DNA of 64,000 nucleotides from Enterococcus_D entomosocium (GTDB taxonomy: Bacteria > Bacillota > Bacilli > Lactobacillales > Enterococcaceae): the NCBI RefSeq assembly GCF_030441895.1, contig NZ_JARJAS010000007.1; one strand, written 5' to 3'. The position numbers and the translations under genes were made by a program. Each line of letters begins with the position of its first letter. Position 1 is the first letter of the stretch. The notes beneath the pieces are model-generated. The model did not search any database. It was not told the origin of the DNA and saw only the letters and a list, made by a program, of their open reading frames with translations. This document shows positions 43,752 to 52,797 of this stretch, piece by piece.

Positions 43752-44894
43752 TTAATTGATTTTCGAAAATTTTTGGTACAACTGGTGGAAGACGATTAGA
43801 AACTGCTCGACTTCTGCCATCGTATTGCTCTCATCTAAACTGATACGAACAGCGGATGTCGCTAACTGTTCCGGAACGTGCATCGCATGAAGCGTACTGC
43901 TGGCCATCTTTTTACGGGAGGAACAAGCGCTCGTCGTCGAAAGATAGATCTGCTTTTCTTCAAAGGCATGGACTAAGACTTCTCCTCTGATCCCTTTTAA
44001 TGAGAAACAAAGTATATGTGGCGCAAACCCTTCAGTGCCAGAAAAAAGCGTGACTTTCTCATAGCCAGCCAGTGCTTCTTGCAAATAGCCTTTTAATAAT
44101 TGAACATGGTTCGGCTTTTCAGCCTTGTGTTCCGTCGCTAAACGCAGGGCTTTTGCCATGGCAACGATTGCTGGTACATTTTCGGTGCCGCTGCGCTGAT
44201 TTTGCTCTTGCCCACCGCCAGTCATCAATGGCGCCAACTTACGGCCTTGTTTCCAATAGATAAATCCGGCGCCACGAGGTCCGTGAAATTTATGTGCAGA
44301 GAACACGGCAAAATCGACTCGCTCATTGAACCATTGCTCTTGCGGGACCTTTGTGATGGCTTGGACGGCATCTACATGGAAATGGATCGTTGGGTAGTCC
44401 GCCAACACGGTTGCGATCTCATGGATCGGTTGAATCGATCCTACCTCATTATTGACCGCCATCACCGAAACCAAAATCGTTTCTTTGCGAATCATGTTTG
44501 CTAATTCTGACACGTTGACAAAGCCTTGCGCATCAACAGGTACCACACTGACCTCAAATCCTAATTCGGCTAATTGAGCGGCTGTTTCACTGACGGCAGG
44601 GTGTTCAATACTGGAAATAATCAGGTGATTCCCATAGGCTTTTTTCGCTAAAGCAGTCCCTTTTATGACCCAGTTGTCTCCTTCGGTCCCCCCACTGGTA
44701 AATGCGATCTCTTTGGAAGAAACGTTTAACAGATCGGCGATCTGCTGACGTGATTGCTGTAGCAGGCGATTGGCTTGATTTCCTAAATCATGCAGGCTTG
44801 AGGGATTGCCGATGATTCGCTGACTGACTTGGACATATGTATTTAAAGCTTGTGGATAAATAGCGGTTGTTGCACTGTTGTCAAAATAGATCAA
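43752..44894 (-). CDS. Cysteine desulfurase (NifS/IscS-like, ThiI partner)
   Basis: A 380-residue class V aminotransferase that releases sulfur from cysteine. PLP Lys in SAHKFHGPRGAGF and the persulfide Cys in STTSACSSR are present; IYFDNSATT begins the fold. Start chosen as TTG 44894 with AAAGGG 8 bases upstream, since the frame before it has no ribosome binding site or homologous-looking residues. The pairing with thiI is that of the dedicated NifZ/IscS-type desulfurase for s4U8 and thiamine in Gram-positives. Confidence 0.9.
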   Translation of the reverse strand: MIYFDNSATTAIYPQALNTYVQVSQRIIGNPSSLHDLGNQANRLLQQSRQQIADLLNVSSKEIAFTSGGTEGDNWVIKGTALAKKAYGNHLIISSIEHPAVSETAAQLAELGFEVSVVPVDAQGFVNVSELANMIRKETILVSVMAVNNEVGSIQPIHEIATVLADYPTIHFHVDAVQAITKVPQEQWFNERVDFAVFSAHKFHGPRGAGFIYWKQGRKLAPLMTGGGQEQNQRSGTENVPAIVAMAKALRLATEHKAEKPNHVQLLKGYLQEALAGYEKVTLFSGTEGFAPHILCFSLKGIRGEVLVHAFEEKQIYLSTTSACSSRKKMASSTLHAMHVPEQLATSAVRISLDESNTMAEVEQFLIVFHQLYQKFSKIN

Positions 44895-45043
44895 TGATAG
44901 GACCCTTTCTCTAAAAAAATTCTTTCCCATTATAACTGCTCTTGGGCTGAGTTTCAAGGTGACTCGCTGGCTTTGGCTTTATTTAAAGGAAACTTTCCCT
45001 TCCTTCGTAAGCGTTAATCATGCAGCGAGCCATTCTTTCCATG

Positions 45044-45076
45044 AAAAAAGCCAGTCAGTTTTTCACTGCTGGCTTT
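45044..45076 (-). terminator. ezrA terminator
   Basis: GAAAGCCAGCAGTGA-like stem (GAAAGCCAG / CTGGCTTTTTT on the minus strand). Confidence 0.8.
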
Positions 45077-45080
45077 CGTA

Positions 45081-46802
45081 TTATACTAAGTCGCGGTTAT
45101 TGAAGTAGAAGTTTTCGATCCGTTTGAAGGCACCTGGTTCTACTCGTTCCAACGCTGTGCCGATTTCATCTAGCGCATCTTGATAGCGATATTCTTTACT
45201 GAACAAGTAAAGTGATTTGTCGATTGCTGCCTTGATATCTGGATGAGAATGACGATAGCGGTTGGCATATTGCATCATTTGCTCAGTCAATGCCGCAGCA
45301 TCCACCAAGTCTTTCGTTTGTTCATCTAAAAGATCAAGATCTTCTTCACAGACAGAAACCAATTTATTGATTTCTTGCATGTTGATGCGAATCTTGTTCA
45401 ATTCTTTGCCTAGTTCTTCCACCCGATCTGTTGCCACGAAGAAGAATTCTAAGTACTCACCTGGCAAACCAGGTAAGCGTTGCTTCTCAACAAACCGCTT
45501 CAAGTTGCGTAGACGGAATTCGAAGCTTTCCACTTTTTCTTGCGCAACTTTTTCGCCACGACGTAATTCCGCAAGGGAATCATCGATTTCGACTTGCTGG
45601 CTTTCCACATCATCCAAAATCTTGTAGGCATCTTTGTAGAAGCTTTGCACTTCTGAATAAGGAATTTCGTGCTTTTCTAATTGTGGTAGGTACTCGTTAT
45701 TGCGACGAGCCAATTCGTCGACTTCCGTTTGGAAACCACGGACGCGACCTAATTCATTATGATTCAATGTATAGCTTTGTGCCGTATGATCCAACTCGAT
45801 CAACAACTGACGGTTGTTCTTCGTTGCGTGGTCAATATAGTCTTCAATGATTTGGCGATTTTTCATGACATATTTCTTGGCATTGATCTCACGTTCCATC
45901 ACCGTATACAAGGCATCGATATCACTTGCAGTATCACGACTTGCCACTTCAACGGAAGCGACTTCTGTTTTCGCTAGATCGTTCATGGAGTTTTCAACTC
46001 GTTTTTTCACACGGTTGATTTCTTCTTGGAAGTTTGCTTCTGGGAACACATATTTTTGTTCTAATAATTTTTTGTAGCCATCTTGGATTTCTTTCAACTG
46101 ATCTGGGAAGGTACGGTTTAATTCTTCGTAGGCCGCTGGGATCCGTTTCATTAAGTCTTCTACTTCATAGGTGTGTTTTTCTGCTTGGTCTAACACTTCC
46201 CGTGCTTCCACAGGATCGCCTGAAGTATTTAAGGTAACAAATTGGGTGAACTCAATTTCAATGTTTTTGATTTGTTTTTGCAGCTCATTGTAAGCAGGAC
46301 CGAATTCTTCGCCTTGATCCCGTAGCTTCTTCTTCAAGTCTTCGTAAACGTCCAACGCTTTTTGGACTTCCAGTGAATTTCGTTCTTCACTTTCTCGTAA
46401 TTCTTTCAAGCCGGCGCGAATCTCTTCTACTTGGCGTTCCATCTCATCCATGGTCGCTTCCGCTTGAACGATCGCCCCTTTTGCTTTGAAAAAGCGGATG
46501 CGTTCGTTTAGTTCTTCCACTTCAAAGATTTGACTCTCAAGTTCAGCAAAAGATTTTGTGGAGATATCTGTCCATTGTTGGTTCCACTCACGAAAGGTAT
46601 TTTGACTTTGACCAACCAGGTGCATTCTTTTTACTTCATCGACTTCTTCGATCACCGGTAAGTCAAACAGATTTTCTTTGCGTTTTTCCAAGTCATTTAG
46701 CTTTTCTTGGTTTTTCTTCCGCATGAAAAAGCCAATTGCATACAAGACCGCTGCGATGATGATGATGGCAATGACAATTCCAAAGATGATATTAGTTCCC
46801 AT
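45081..46802 (-). CDS. ezrA: Septation ring formation regulator EzrA
   Basis: A 573-residue EzrA. One N-terminal membrane helix (IIFGIVIAIIIIAAVLYAIGF, about 5-25) leads to a long cytoplasmic region of spectrin-like helical repeats, almost entirely coiled-coil, ending NNRDLV. It binds FtsZ and restricts Z-ring assembly to midcell, while also linking to penicillin-binding proteins. GGAGGAACC precedes the ATG. Monocistronic, with an extended -10 TGCTATAAT at ~46938-46930. Confidence 0.95.
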   Translation of the reverse strand: MGTNIIFGIVIAIIIIAAVLYAIGFFMRKKNQEKLNDLEKRKENLFDLPVIEEVDEVKRMHLVGQSQNTFREWNQQWTDISTKSFAELESQIFEVEELNERIRFFKAKGAIVQAEATMDEMERQVEEIRAGLKELRESEERNSLEVQKALDVYEDLKKKLRDQGEEFGPAYNELQKQIKNIEIEFTQFVTLNTSGDPVEAREVLDQAEKHTYEVEDLMKRIPAAYEELNRTFPDQLKEIQDGYKKLLEQKYVFPEANFQEEINRVKKRVENSMNDLAKTEVASVEVASRDTASDIDALYTVMEREINAKKYVMKNRQIIEDYIDHATKNNRQLLIELDHTAQSYTLNHNELGRVRGFQTEVDELARRNNEYLPQLEKHEIPYSEVQSFYKDAYKILDDVESQQVEIDDSLAELRRGEKVAQEKVESFEFRLRNLKRFVEKQRLPGLPGEYLEFFFVATDRVEELGKELNKIRINMQEINKLVSVCEEDLDLLDEQTKDLVDAAALTEQMMQYANRYRHSHPDIKAAIDKSLYLFSKEYRYQDALDEIGTALERVEPGAFKRIENFYFNNRDLV

Positions 46803-46886
46803 TTTGTGGTTCCTCCAATTTTCAAATATACATGTTTCGTCTAAAATCTGCTGATCAGCAGATTGATTGATAAGTTCATTGAGTAT

Positions 46887-46935
46887 AAAAAGGACAGACA
46901 GTCCCTTTATAAAAAAGCATCTACGCTAGATTATA
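46887..46935 (-). promoter_or_regulatory. ezrA promoter and leader hairpin
   Basis: Extended -10 TGCTATAAT (46938-46930). About 22 bases later the leader forms AAAGGGAC-tgtct-GTCCTTT followed by TTTTA, a terminator-like hairpin that could attenuate expression. The 358-base gap up to the aspartate kinase gene otherwise holds only promoters. Confidence 0.35.
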
Positions 46936-47101
46936 GCATAAAGAAAAAAATCAAGCATTAGATTGAGGCAAAAAAGATCGACTTTTTTCGCATCGAATAA
47001 AATCATTCACGGCTTTTCCATCGATAATGAAAACAAATCGTGAAATTTACATCAACAAGTGACTTTTTTTCTGATTTTTCCGATTTTTTTCAAGAAACCG
47101 C

Positions 47102-47130
47102 TTGATTTCTCCCTATTGAAACTGTACTCT
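47102..47130 (+). promoter_or_regulatory. Aspartate kinase promoter
   Basis: TTGATT (47102-47107), 17 bases, TACTCT (47125-47130). Confidence 0.55.
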
Positions 47131-47160
47131 AGTAAAAAGCTTGAACAGGAGTAATGTCAA

Positions 47161-48510
47161 ATGAAAGTAGCGAAATTCGGAGGCAGTTCCCTTGCCTCAG
47201 CCGAACAAGTCGAAAAAGTTGTTGCGATAATTGAAAGTGATCCTAAAAGACGGTTTGTTGTTGTTTCAGCGCCTGGTAAGCGTTCCAGCGACGATCAGAA
47301 AGTCACCGATCTGTTACTAGCAGTCTGTACCCGTCTGTGTGCCCAAGAAGAAATTACTGATTTAATAGAAGAAATCTATGCCCGCTATACAGCGATCGCC
47401 GCCCCTTTTGGTATCGACCAAGTCCATTTAGACCGTATCTGGCAATCATTGGCGGCTTTTCAAACGCTGCCTATCCAAGACAATCCGCATCTTTATGATA
47501 CGGTTTTGGCAAGCGGCGAAGACAACAATGCCAAATTGATCGCTGGGATTTTGCAAAGCCGTGGATTAGCTGCTCGCTACATGAATCCACAAGAACTTGG
47601 GTTGCTGGTGACGGATGAACCCCAAAACGCCCGTATCTTGAACAAATCGTACGCTAAGATCGCACAATGGCGCGATAGTCCTGAAATCTTAGTGATTCCT
47701 GGCTTCTTTGGTTACACAGAAGCCGGCGAAATCTGTACCTTCTCTCGAGGGGGATCTGATATTTCTGGTGCCATCGTGGCGGCTGGTCTGCAAGTAGAAT
47801 TGTACGAAAACTTTACCGATGTCGATGGGATTTTTTCTGCTCATCCAGGCTACGTTCATCATCCAGAGTCCATCAAAGAAGTGACTTACCGAGAAATGCG
47901 GGAGCTGTCTTATGCCGGCTTTACTGTGTTGCACGATGAGGCGTTGATGCCTTCATACCATGCGAAAATTCCCGTGGTGATCAAAAACACCAATAACCCA
48001 AGTCATCCCGGCACCTTGATCACCAACCAAAGAGACAATTTGGATCAGCCGGTGATCGGCGTTGCCAGTGACGAAGGCTTTTGTATGATCTATATCCGCA
48101 AATACTTGATGAACCGCGAAGTTGGGTTCACGTTACGGGTCTTAGAGATTTTCCGGGAATTTGATTTAAATTATGAACACATGCCTTCAGGAATCGATGA
48201 TATCTCGATCATTATGCGCTCCAACCAGTTGAATCCAGTATTGGAAGAAGAACTGCTGCGCAAGATCGCCTACGAGATCGATCCCGATGAACTGCGAATG
48301 ACCCACGATCTATCCATGGTCGTCGTCGTTGGTGAAGGGATGCGTCAGCGGGTCGGGATCACTGCCGACAGTACCGCTGCCCTTGCGCGGAAAAATATCA
48401 ACTTAGAGATGATCAACCAAGGGTCCTCTGAGGTCAGCATCATGTTCGGCATCCACAAAGAACAAGAAAAAGCCGCTGTCAGAACCCTTTACTACACTTT
48501 CTTTGATTAA
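47161..48510 (+). CDS. Aspartate kinase
   Basis: A 449-residue monofunctional aspartokinase, the first step to lysine, threonine, methionine and diaminopimelate. KFGGSSLA (5-12), TFSRGGSDISGA (~198-209) and two C-terminal ACT domains (~310-449; VGITADSTAALARKNINLEMI) are visible. It resembles the YclM (AK III) type. GGAG lies 9 bases before the ATG. It is monocistronic with no riboswitch in the short leader; which amino acid inhibits it cannot be deduced. Confidence 0.94.
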   Translation: MKVAKFGGSSLASAEQVEKVVAIIESDPKRRFVVVSAPGKRSSDDQKVTDLLLAVCTRLCAQEEITDLIEEIYARYTAIAAPFGIDQVHLDRIWQSLAAFQTLPIQDNPHLYDTVLASGEDNNAKLIAGILQSRGLAARYMNPQELGLLVTDEPQNARILNKSYAKIAQWRDSPEILVIPGFFGYTEAGEICTFSRGGSDISGAIVAAGLQVELYENFTDVDGIFSAHPGYVHHPESIKEVTYREMRELSYAGFTVLHDEALMPSYHAKIPVVIKNTNNPSHPGTLITNQRDNLDQPVIGVASDEGFCMIYIRKYLMNREVGFTLRVLEIFREFDLNYEHMPSGIDDISIIMRSNQLNPVLEEELLRKIAYEIDPDELRMTHDLSMVVVVGEGMRQRVGITADSTAALARKNINLEMINQGSSEVSIMFGIHKEQEKAAVRTLYYTFFD

Positions 48511-48513
48511 ACC

Positions 48514-48582
48514 AAACGTGCCAGTTGCACCACTCCTTTTGCTGATAAGCAATCGGAACGGGCAACTGGCACGTTTCTTTAT
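48514..48582. terminator. Bidirectional terminator, aspartate kinase / MazG-like gene
   Basis: AAACGTGCCAGTTGC (48514-48528) pairs perfectly with GCAACTGGCACGTTT (48562-48576) across a 33-base loop. Confidence 0.8.
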
Positions 48583-49112
48583 TATTCTGACGATTCTTGG
48601 GCTTGCGCTTGTTTTTGTGCCAATTGGCGTTTGATTTCTGCCTTGATTCGCGGTTCAGGAGCAAACCGTTCTTCCCAATCGCTAGGCTTCATGACTTTGT
48701 GGGTCTCAGGATCATAATGGGGCTGCCCATCTGGAAAAAGTTTCCCCATGTTGGCGTCATGAACGATAGCCAGGATCGGCGCTGGATCGACCCCTACCAG
48801 TGAAAAAGAGCCATAGGTAAAATACAGCAGATCACAGAGCGCATCGACTTGTTCTACTAGGGAATCACTGACAGGCTGTTGTTTGGCAGCCAGCTTGGCT
48901 TGGGCTTGATCAATCGCTTGATGCAAATGGGTCAACCCTGCTTGAAAGGTCTCTTCGTCATTGTTGCTGGCAGCATAAAGGAACTCAACTAATTCTTCAA
49001 TTTTAAAACCAGCACGAAACTGAGCTTTTTCCGCTGAAAAAGCTTGTGGATATGGCGGTCGTGTTGGATCAAAGGTTTTATGAAACTCTTCCGTCATTTC
49101 AAATGGACTCAT
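48582..49112 (-). CDS. MazG-like (PRA-PH superfamily) nucleotide pyrophosphohydrolase
   Basis: A 176-residue all-alpha protein. EELVEFLYAA (~38-47) and QVDALCDLLYFTYGS (~88-102) supply the EExxE and ExxD-type metal ligands of the MazG/HisE superfamily. The C-terminal extension ends in a Gln/Ala-rich helix. It probably hydrolyses (d)NTPs to monophosphates and PPi. The ATG at 49112 has only a weak GAGAG ribosome binding site. Monocistronic. Confidence 0.8.
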   Translation of the reverse strand: MSPFEMTEEFHKTFDPTRPPYPQAFSAEKAQFRAGFKIEELVEFLYAASNNDEETFQAGLTHLHQAIDQAQAKLAAKQQPVSDSLVEQVDALCDLLYFTYGSFSLVGVDPAPILAIVHDANMGKLFPDGQPHYDPETHKVMKPSDWEERFAPEPRIKAEIKRQLAQKQAQAQESSE

Positions 49113-49216
49113 TTCTCTCGCTTCTTTCTGCTTTTTCTAATGGTTCTGTTTCATGGTTCTGCGCTGTCTCCTACGTTGCTTCATGGATTGGCTACACCTT
49201 GTTTATTTTTTTTAAT

Positions 49217-50077
49217 TCAATCCCTTGCTTGGGCATCCTCGGCAATGATCCCAAAATGGATCAAGGCTTTCTTGATGCCGTCATGATCGTTGGTGTCCGT
49301 CACAAAGTCAGCACTGGCTTTGGTGATGGGCTGGGCATTGTCCATCGCAACCCCGATCCCCACACCTTCTAACATTTCCACATCATTAAAATGATCCCCA
49401 AAGGCCATCGCTTCTTCCATCGCGATCCCTTCATAGGCCAAAAATTCTTTGATCCCTTTGATTTTCGAACCGTTTTTCGGCACGATATCAACAGAATAGG
49501 CATTGGATCGCTTAAAATCACATTGCGGCAGCTTGGAGCGTAATTTTTCGCGCTCTGATTCAGGGCTCAGCATAATGCACTGATAGATTGGCTCTCGTAA
49601 AATGTCCAATGATTCATAACGTTTGGCGTTGCGATTGGGACTGAAGCGCTGCAAGACTTTCTTTAAAAAGCCGACGGGAAATTTTTTCGGTACATAGCGC
49701 AAATAGCGCTGCATGACGGGTGATTGGCTTAAACGGATCGTCAAGCTGCCAGCCACTTGCGTTTCTCCGCCAAACATGACTTGACGATAATTTTCATCGG
49801 CGTATTCTACGATCGCTTCCAGCGTTTGTTTTGGAAAAGGTTTGGCATAAATCAAGGTTTCCTTCGTGTAAACATATTGGCCGTTATAGGTGATAAACAT
49901 GTCTAACGACAAGTAATCGATCACCTTCTCTAAATCAACCGGACCACGTCCGGTGGCAATGCCGCAGAGGACGCCATTGGCTTGGGCTTGTTTGATGGCT
50001 TCACGGGTACTGGCAAGCGCCTTGCCGTTACTGGCAATCAGTGTGCCATCAATATCAAAAAAGATTGCTTTTATCAT
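49217..50077 (-). CDS. Cof-type HAD phosphatase
   Basis: A 286-residue HAD-IIB hydrolase: motif I FFDIDGTL (7-14), the C2B cap ~85-190, and motif IV GDHFNDVEMLEGVG with K at ~212. Family members dephosphorylate sugar phosphates, FMN or pyridoxal phosphate; substrate cannot be read. ATG 50077 was chosen (GAGGAG 4-6 bases upstream); the TTG at 50089 would put that signal inside the gene. It starts 8 bases after the DUF72 gene and is probably co-transcribed. Confidence 0.88.
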   Translation of the reverse strand: MIKAIFFDIDGTLIASNGKALASTREAIKQAQANGVLCGIATGRGPVDLEKVIDYLSLDMFITYNGQYVYTKETLIYAKPFPKQTLEAIVEYADENYRQVMFGGETQVAGSLTIRLSQSPVMQRYLRYVPKKFPVGFLKKVLQRFSPNRNAKRYESLDILREPIYQCIMLSPESEREKLRSKLPQCDFKRSNAYSVDIVPKNGSKIKGIKEFLAYEGIAMEEAMAFGDHFNDVEMLEGVGIGVAMDNAQPITKASADFVTDTNDHDGIKKALIHFGIIAEDAQARD

Positions 50078-50085
50078 ATGACTCC

Positions 50086-50916
50086 TCAAAATAATTTCAA
50101 CTGATTAGGATTTAATGCTTCGTAATCGATCTGCAGCGCATCGATCAATGCGCGAGCATTGTCAGCGGCGTCACGACCGGCATTATTATTGAAGACCACT
50201 GCGACTTCTTTGGCATTGGCTTCGATGGCTTGAATCGCTTGTTTTAACTCCGTTAGTTCGGCTTGGTCATAGCGATACAAGGTCCGCAGATTTTTGGCAT
50301 CTGGCCCCGTCGCTGTCCAGCCGCTGTCGTTGCGTCCATGAAAACGGCACAGGACAAACGCAGGATTGGTCACGGTTGGATCAAGGGGAATCGTGGTCGA
50401 TAGCTTTTTCGGCTGATCAACGACTACTAAGGAAAACTGTTTTCGCTTCATATAATCGATCATTCCCGGATACAGTTTCGGCTGATACCAGCTGCTGTCT
50501 CTCAGCTCAATCGCCACTGGGTAACCCGCAAACCATTCTCGCACTTGATCTAAATAGGCGACATTTTCTTTCGTACATTTAAAGCTGTTGGGAAATTGCG
50601 CCAATAGGCAAAACAGTTTGCCCGCTTCTACCATTGGCGCGATCGCTTCTTTATAAAGCTGCAGCGATTCGGTCATGGTCAACTGATCTGGCAAATCCCC
50701 TTGGGTGGTCACACTTTGATGGACTTTCAACACAAAGCGGAAATTTTCGGGAATCTGGGTCAACCAATTGCGCACGTCTTTTTCTTTTGGCAAAAAATGA
50801 TAGGTGGTATCCAGCTCAACTAACGGAAAATAACGGGCATACTCAAATAATTTCGAGTTTTTTCTTTGCACGAGACTGCCATGTTCACTAAATGTGGTAC
50901 AACCAATTCGAATCAT
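50086..50916 (-). CDS. DUF72 family protein
   Basis: A 276-residue TIM-barrel protein of the DUF72 (YecE/YunF) family. The IRIGCTTFSEHG start, VELDTTYHFLPKE, FVLKVHQSVT, AIELRDSSW and VVFNNNAGRDAADNA segments are diagnostic. The biochemical role is unknown; a link to Fe-S or nucleic-acid metabolism has been guessed. Divergent from ansA across 88 bases and linked to the Cof phosphatase downstream. Confidence 0.88.
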   Translation of the reverse strand: MIRIGCTTFSEHGSLVQRKNSKLFEYARYFPLVELDTTYHFLPKEKDVRNWLTQIPENFRFVLKVHQSVTTQGDLPDQLTMTESLQLYKEAIAPMVEAGKLFCLLAQFPNSFKCTKENVAYLDQVREWFAGYPVAIELRDSSWYQPKLYPGMIDYMKRKQFSLVVVDQPKKLSTTIPLDPTVTNPAFVLCRFHGRNDSGWTATGPDAKNLRTLYRYDQAELTELKQAIQAIEANAKEVAVVFNNNAGRDAADNARALIDALQIDYEALNPNQLKLF

Positions 50917-51004
50917 TTTTTCCCATCGCTCCTTGTTTTCTTATTTTAATAGTATACAATAGTTTTGAGTTAAGAGTAAATAAATCATTGCAGGTGATGA
51001 AAAA

Positions 51005-51973
51005 ATGAAACGAATTCTCGTGTTGCACACTGGCGGCACCATCGCCATGAAAGAAGATACCCTGACAGGCGGCGTCAGCCCCGATGTCAGCAATCCGCTG
51101 ATGGATGCACCGATCCACATTGATGACGATGTTGAATTGATCGTCGAAGACATTTTTAATATTCCCAGTCCTCATATGACGCCAAAAGAAATGCTGCAGC
51201 TGAAAGAACGTATCCAGCTGGCGCATTTAAGCGGTGTCGATGGGGTCGTGATCACTCACGGAACCGATACGCTGGAAGAAACGGCCTTCTTTTTAGATAC
51301 CACGATCGGCGGTCAGTTACCGATCGTGGTGACTGGTGCCATGCGCTCAAGTAATGAAATCGGCAGTGACGGGCTTTATAACTTTGAAAGTGCGATTCGG
51401 GTCGCCAAGTCCCCCGATGCCATAGGAAAAGGTGTCTTAGTCGTCATGAACGATGAGATCCATTCCGCACGTTATGTTACGAAAACCCACACCACCAATA
51501 TTGCGACGTTCCGCACCCCGACATTAGGTCCGATCGGCTTAGTCACAAAGCACCGAATCTTGTTTATGCAAGAGCTGTTAAATAACCGCCATTTGGATGT
51601 TGATCGTGTCGATGGTTTGTTTCCGATCGTCAAAGCCTATGCTGGGATGACCGGGGAATTGTTCGATGCTTTAGCCGACTCGCTGATCGATGGACTAGTG
51701 ATCGAAGCTTTAGGTGCTGGCAATCTGCCGCCTCAAACCATTGAGCCTTTGAAAAAACTGATCGCTAGAAACATTCCGGTCGTCTTAGTTTCTCGCTGCT
51801 TCAACGGAGTTGCCGAGCCGGTCTATGACTACTTAGGCGGTGGGATCGAATTGCAAGCTCTTGGGGTGATTTTCTGCAATAGCATCAATAGCCAAAAAGC
51901 CCGCATCAAATTGTTGATAGCGAAAAACCGTGGATTGACCATGGATGAGCTACCTGATTTCATGGAGAATTGA
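51005..51973 (+). CDS. ansA: Type I L-asparaginase
   Basis: A 322-residue cytoplasmic asparaginase hydrolysing asparagine to aspartate and ammonia. Both catalytic motifs are present: HTGGTIAM (8-15, Thr nucleophile) and THGTDTLEETAFF (~82-94), with the catalytic Lys downstream. No signal peptide, consistent with type I. AGGTGATG lies before the ATG. Closed by a bidirectional terminator. Confidence 0.95.
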   Translation: MKRILVLHTGGTIAMKEDTLTGGVSPDVSNPLMDAPIHIDDDVELIVEDIFNIPSPHMTPKEMLQLKERIQLAHLSGVDGVVITHGTDTLEETAFFLDTTIGGQLPIVVTGAMRSSNEIGSDGLYNFESAIRVAKSPDAIGKGVLVVMNDEIHSARYVTKTHTTNIATFRTPTLGPIGLVTKHRILFMQELLNNRHLDVDRVDGLFPIVKAYAGMTGELFDALADSLIDGLVIEALGAGNLPPQTIEPLKKLIARNIPVVLVSRCFNGVAEPVYDYLGGGIELQALGVIFCNSINSQKARIKLLIAKNRGLTMDELPDFMEN

Positions 51974-51982
51974 CCAAACAAA

Positions 51983-52031
51983 AACCCTTTTGCCATTCCG
52001 TTAACGGGGGCAAAAGGGTTGTTTTATTTTT
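51983..52031. terminator. Bidirectional terminator ansA / thioesterase
   Basis: AACCCTTTTGCC / GGCAAAAGGGTT (51983-51994, 52009-52020), flanked by an A-run and GTTTTATTTTT. Confidence 0.85.
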
Positions 52032-52782
52032 CTCGCCAAGTAAAGATGGCTTCGCAGTAAGTATCCTCACCGATCTTGATCTCGTGGATCGTTTGCAGCG
52101 GCACAGCCTCGCCGGCTTCATCGATTGTCTTTTCATTGATTTGAAAATGGCTTTCGATCAAATGGCCGTAAGCAACTTCCCGATCAAAGCGGATCGTCAC
52201 TTGTGTCACTTCATGTTTTGTTAAAAACTCATAGCCTAAGACGTCCATCAGCCAATTGAAATACATGGCGTTGTTGACATGCTGATTGCTATCGATATCG
52301 TAGAAACGCACCCGATACGGCAAAAATTGTCCTTGTGTGATAGGGGTGATCTTCGGATAGCGTTTGATTCGCTTAATTTTTTCACTGCCAAAAGGCACCA
52401 CGATCTCATCCGGAACACTGCTGACTTTGCGCGTCTCCGGGTCCATCAACGCAAAAACCGCTTCGATTTTGACCAATTCCGTTCCGTCTTCTGCCAATAA
52501 CCAAAAGTAACGGTAGCAGAAAAACTTATTGTATTCTCTCGCCTGGGTCGCCACTTGGATCTGCTCCCCTACGCGCGGCAAACGAGTTACCGTTATGTGA
52601 TAGCTGGTAATGATCCAGGTCAAGCCATAACTAGCGATGACTTCCGGTCCGCGGTTTAACGTCGCACTTTGTTCTTCTGATGTCTTGATGGCGATGCCTA
52701 GCATGGCTGGAAACGTCATCGTTTGGTTGACATCACATTCATAATACGCCACTTCATGCGTGGTTTGATACTTTGCTGCCAT
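52024..52782 (-). CDS. Acyl-ACP thioesterase
   Basis: A 252-residue double hot-dog thioesterase of the FatA/bacterial TE family, releasing free fatty acids from acyl-ACP. Catalytic region FYDIDSNQHVNNAMYFNWL (~160-178) carries the Asp/Asn and His residues; the N-terminal hot-dog begins YYECDVNQTMTFPAM. The gene follows the fructosamine kinase-like gene by 15 bases and the tyrosine phosphatase gene lies upstream, suggesting one operon. Confidence 0.88.
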   Translation of the reverse strand: MAAKYQTTHEVAYYECDVNQTMTFPAMLGIAIKTSEEQSATLNRGPEVIASYGLTWIITSYHITVTRLPRVGEQIQVATQAREYNKFFCYRYFWLLAEDGTELVKIEAVFALMDPETRKVSSVPDEIVVPFGSEKIKRIKRYPKITPITQGQFLPYRVRFYDIDSNQHVNNAMYFNWLMDVLGYEFLTKHEVTQVTIRFDREVAYGHLIESHFQINEKTIDEAGEAVPLQTIHEIKIGEDTYCEAIFTWREK

Positions 52783-52797
52783 AGTTCTAATTGCCTC

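Noticed and set aside
45262..46237. Several plus-strand frames opposite ezrA
   Set aside because: EzrA is a complete 573-residue coiled-coil protein; the opposite frames have no ribosome binding sites.
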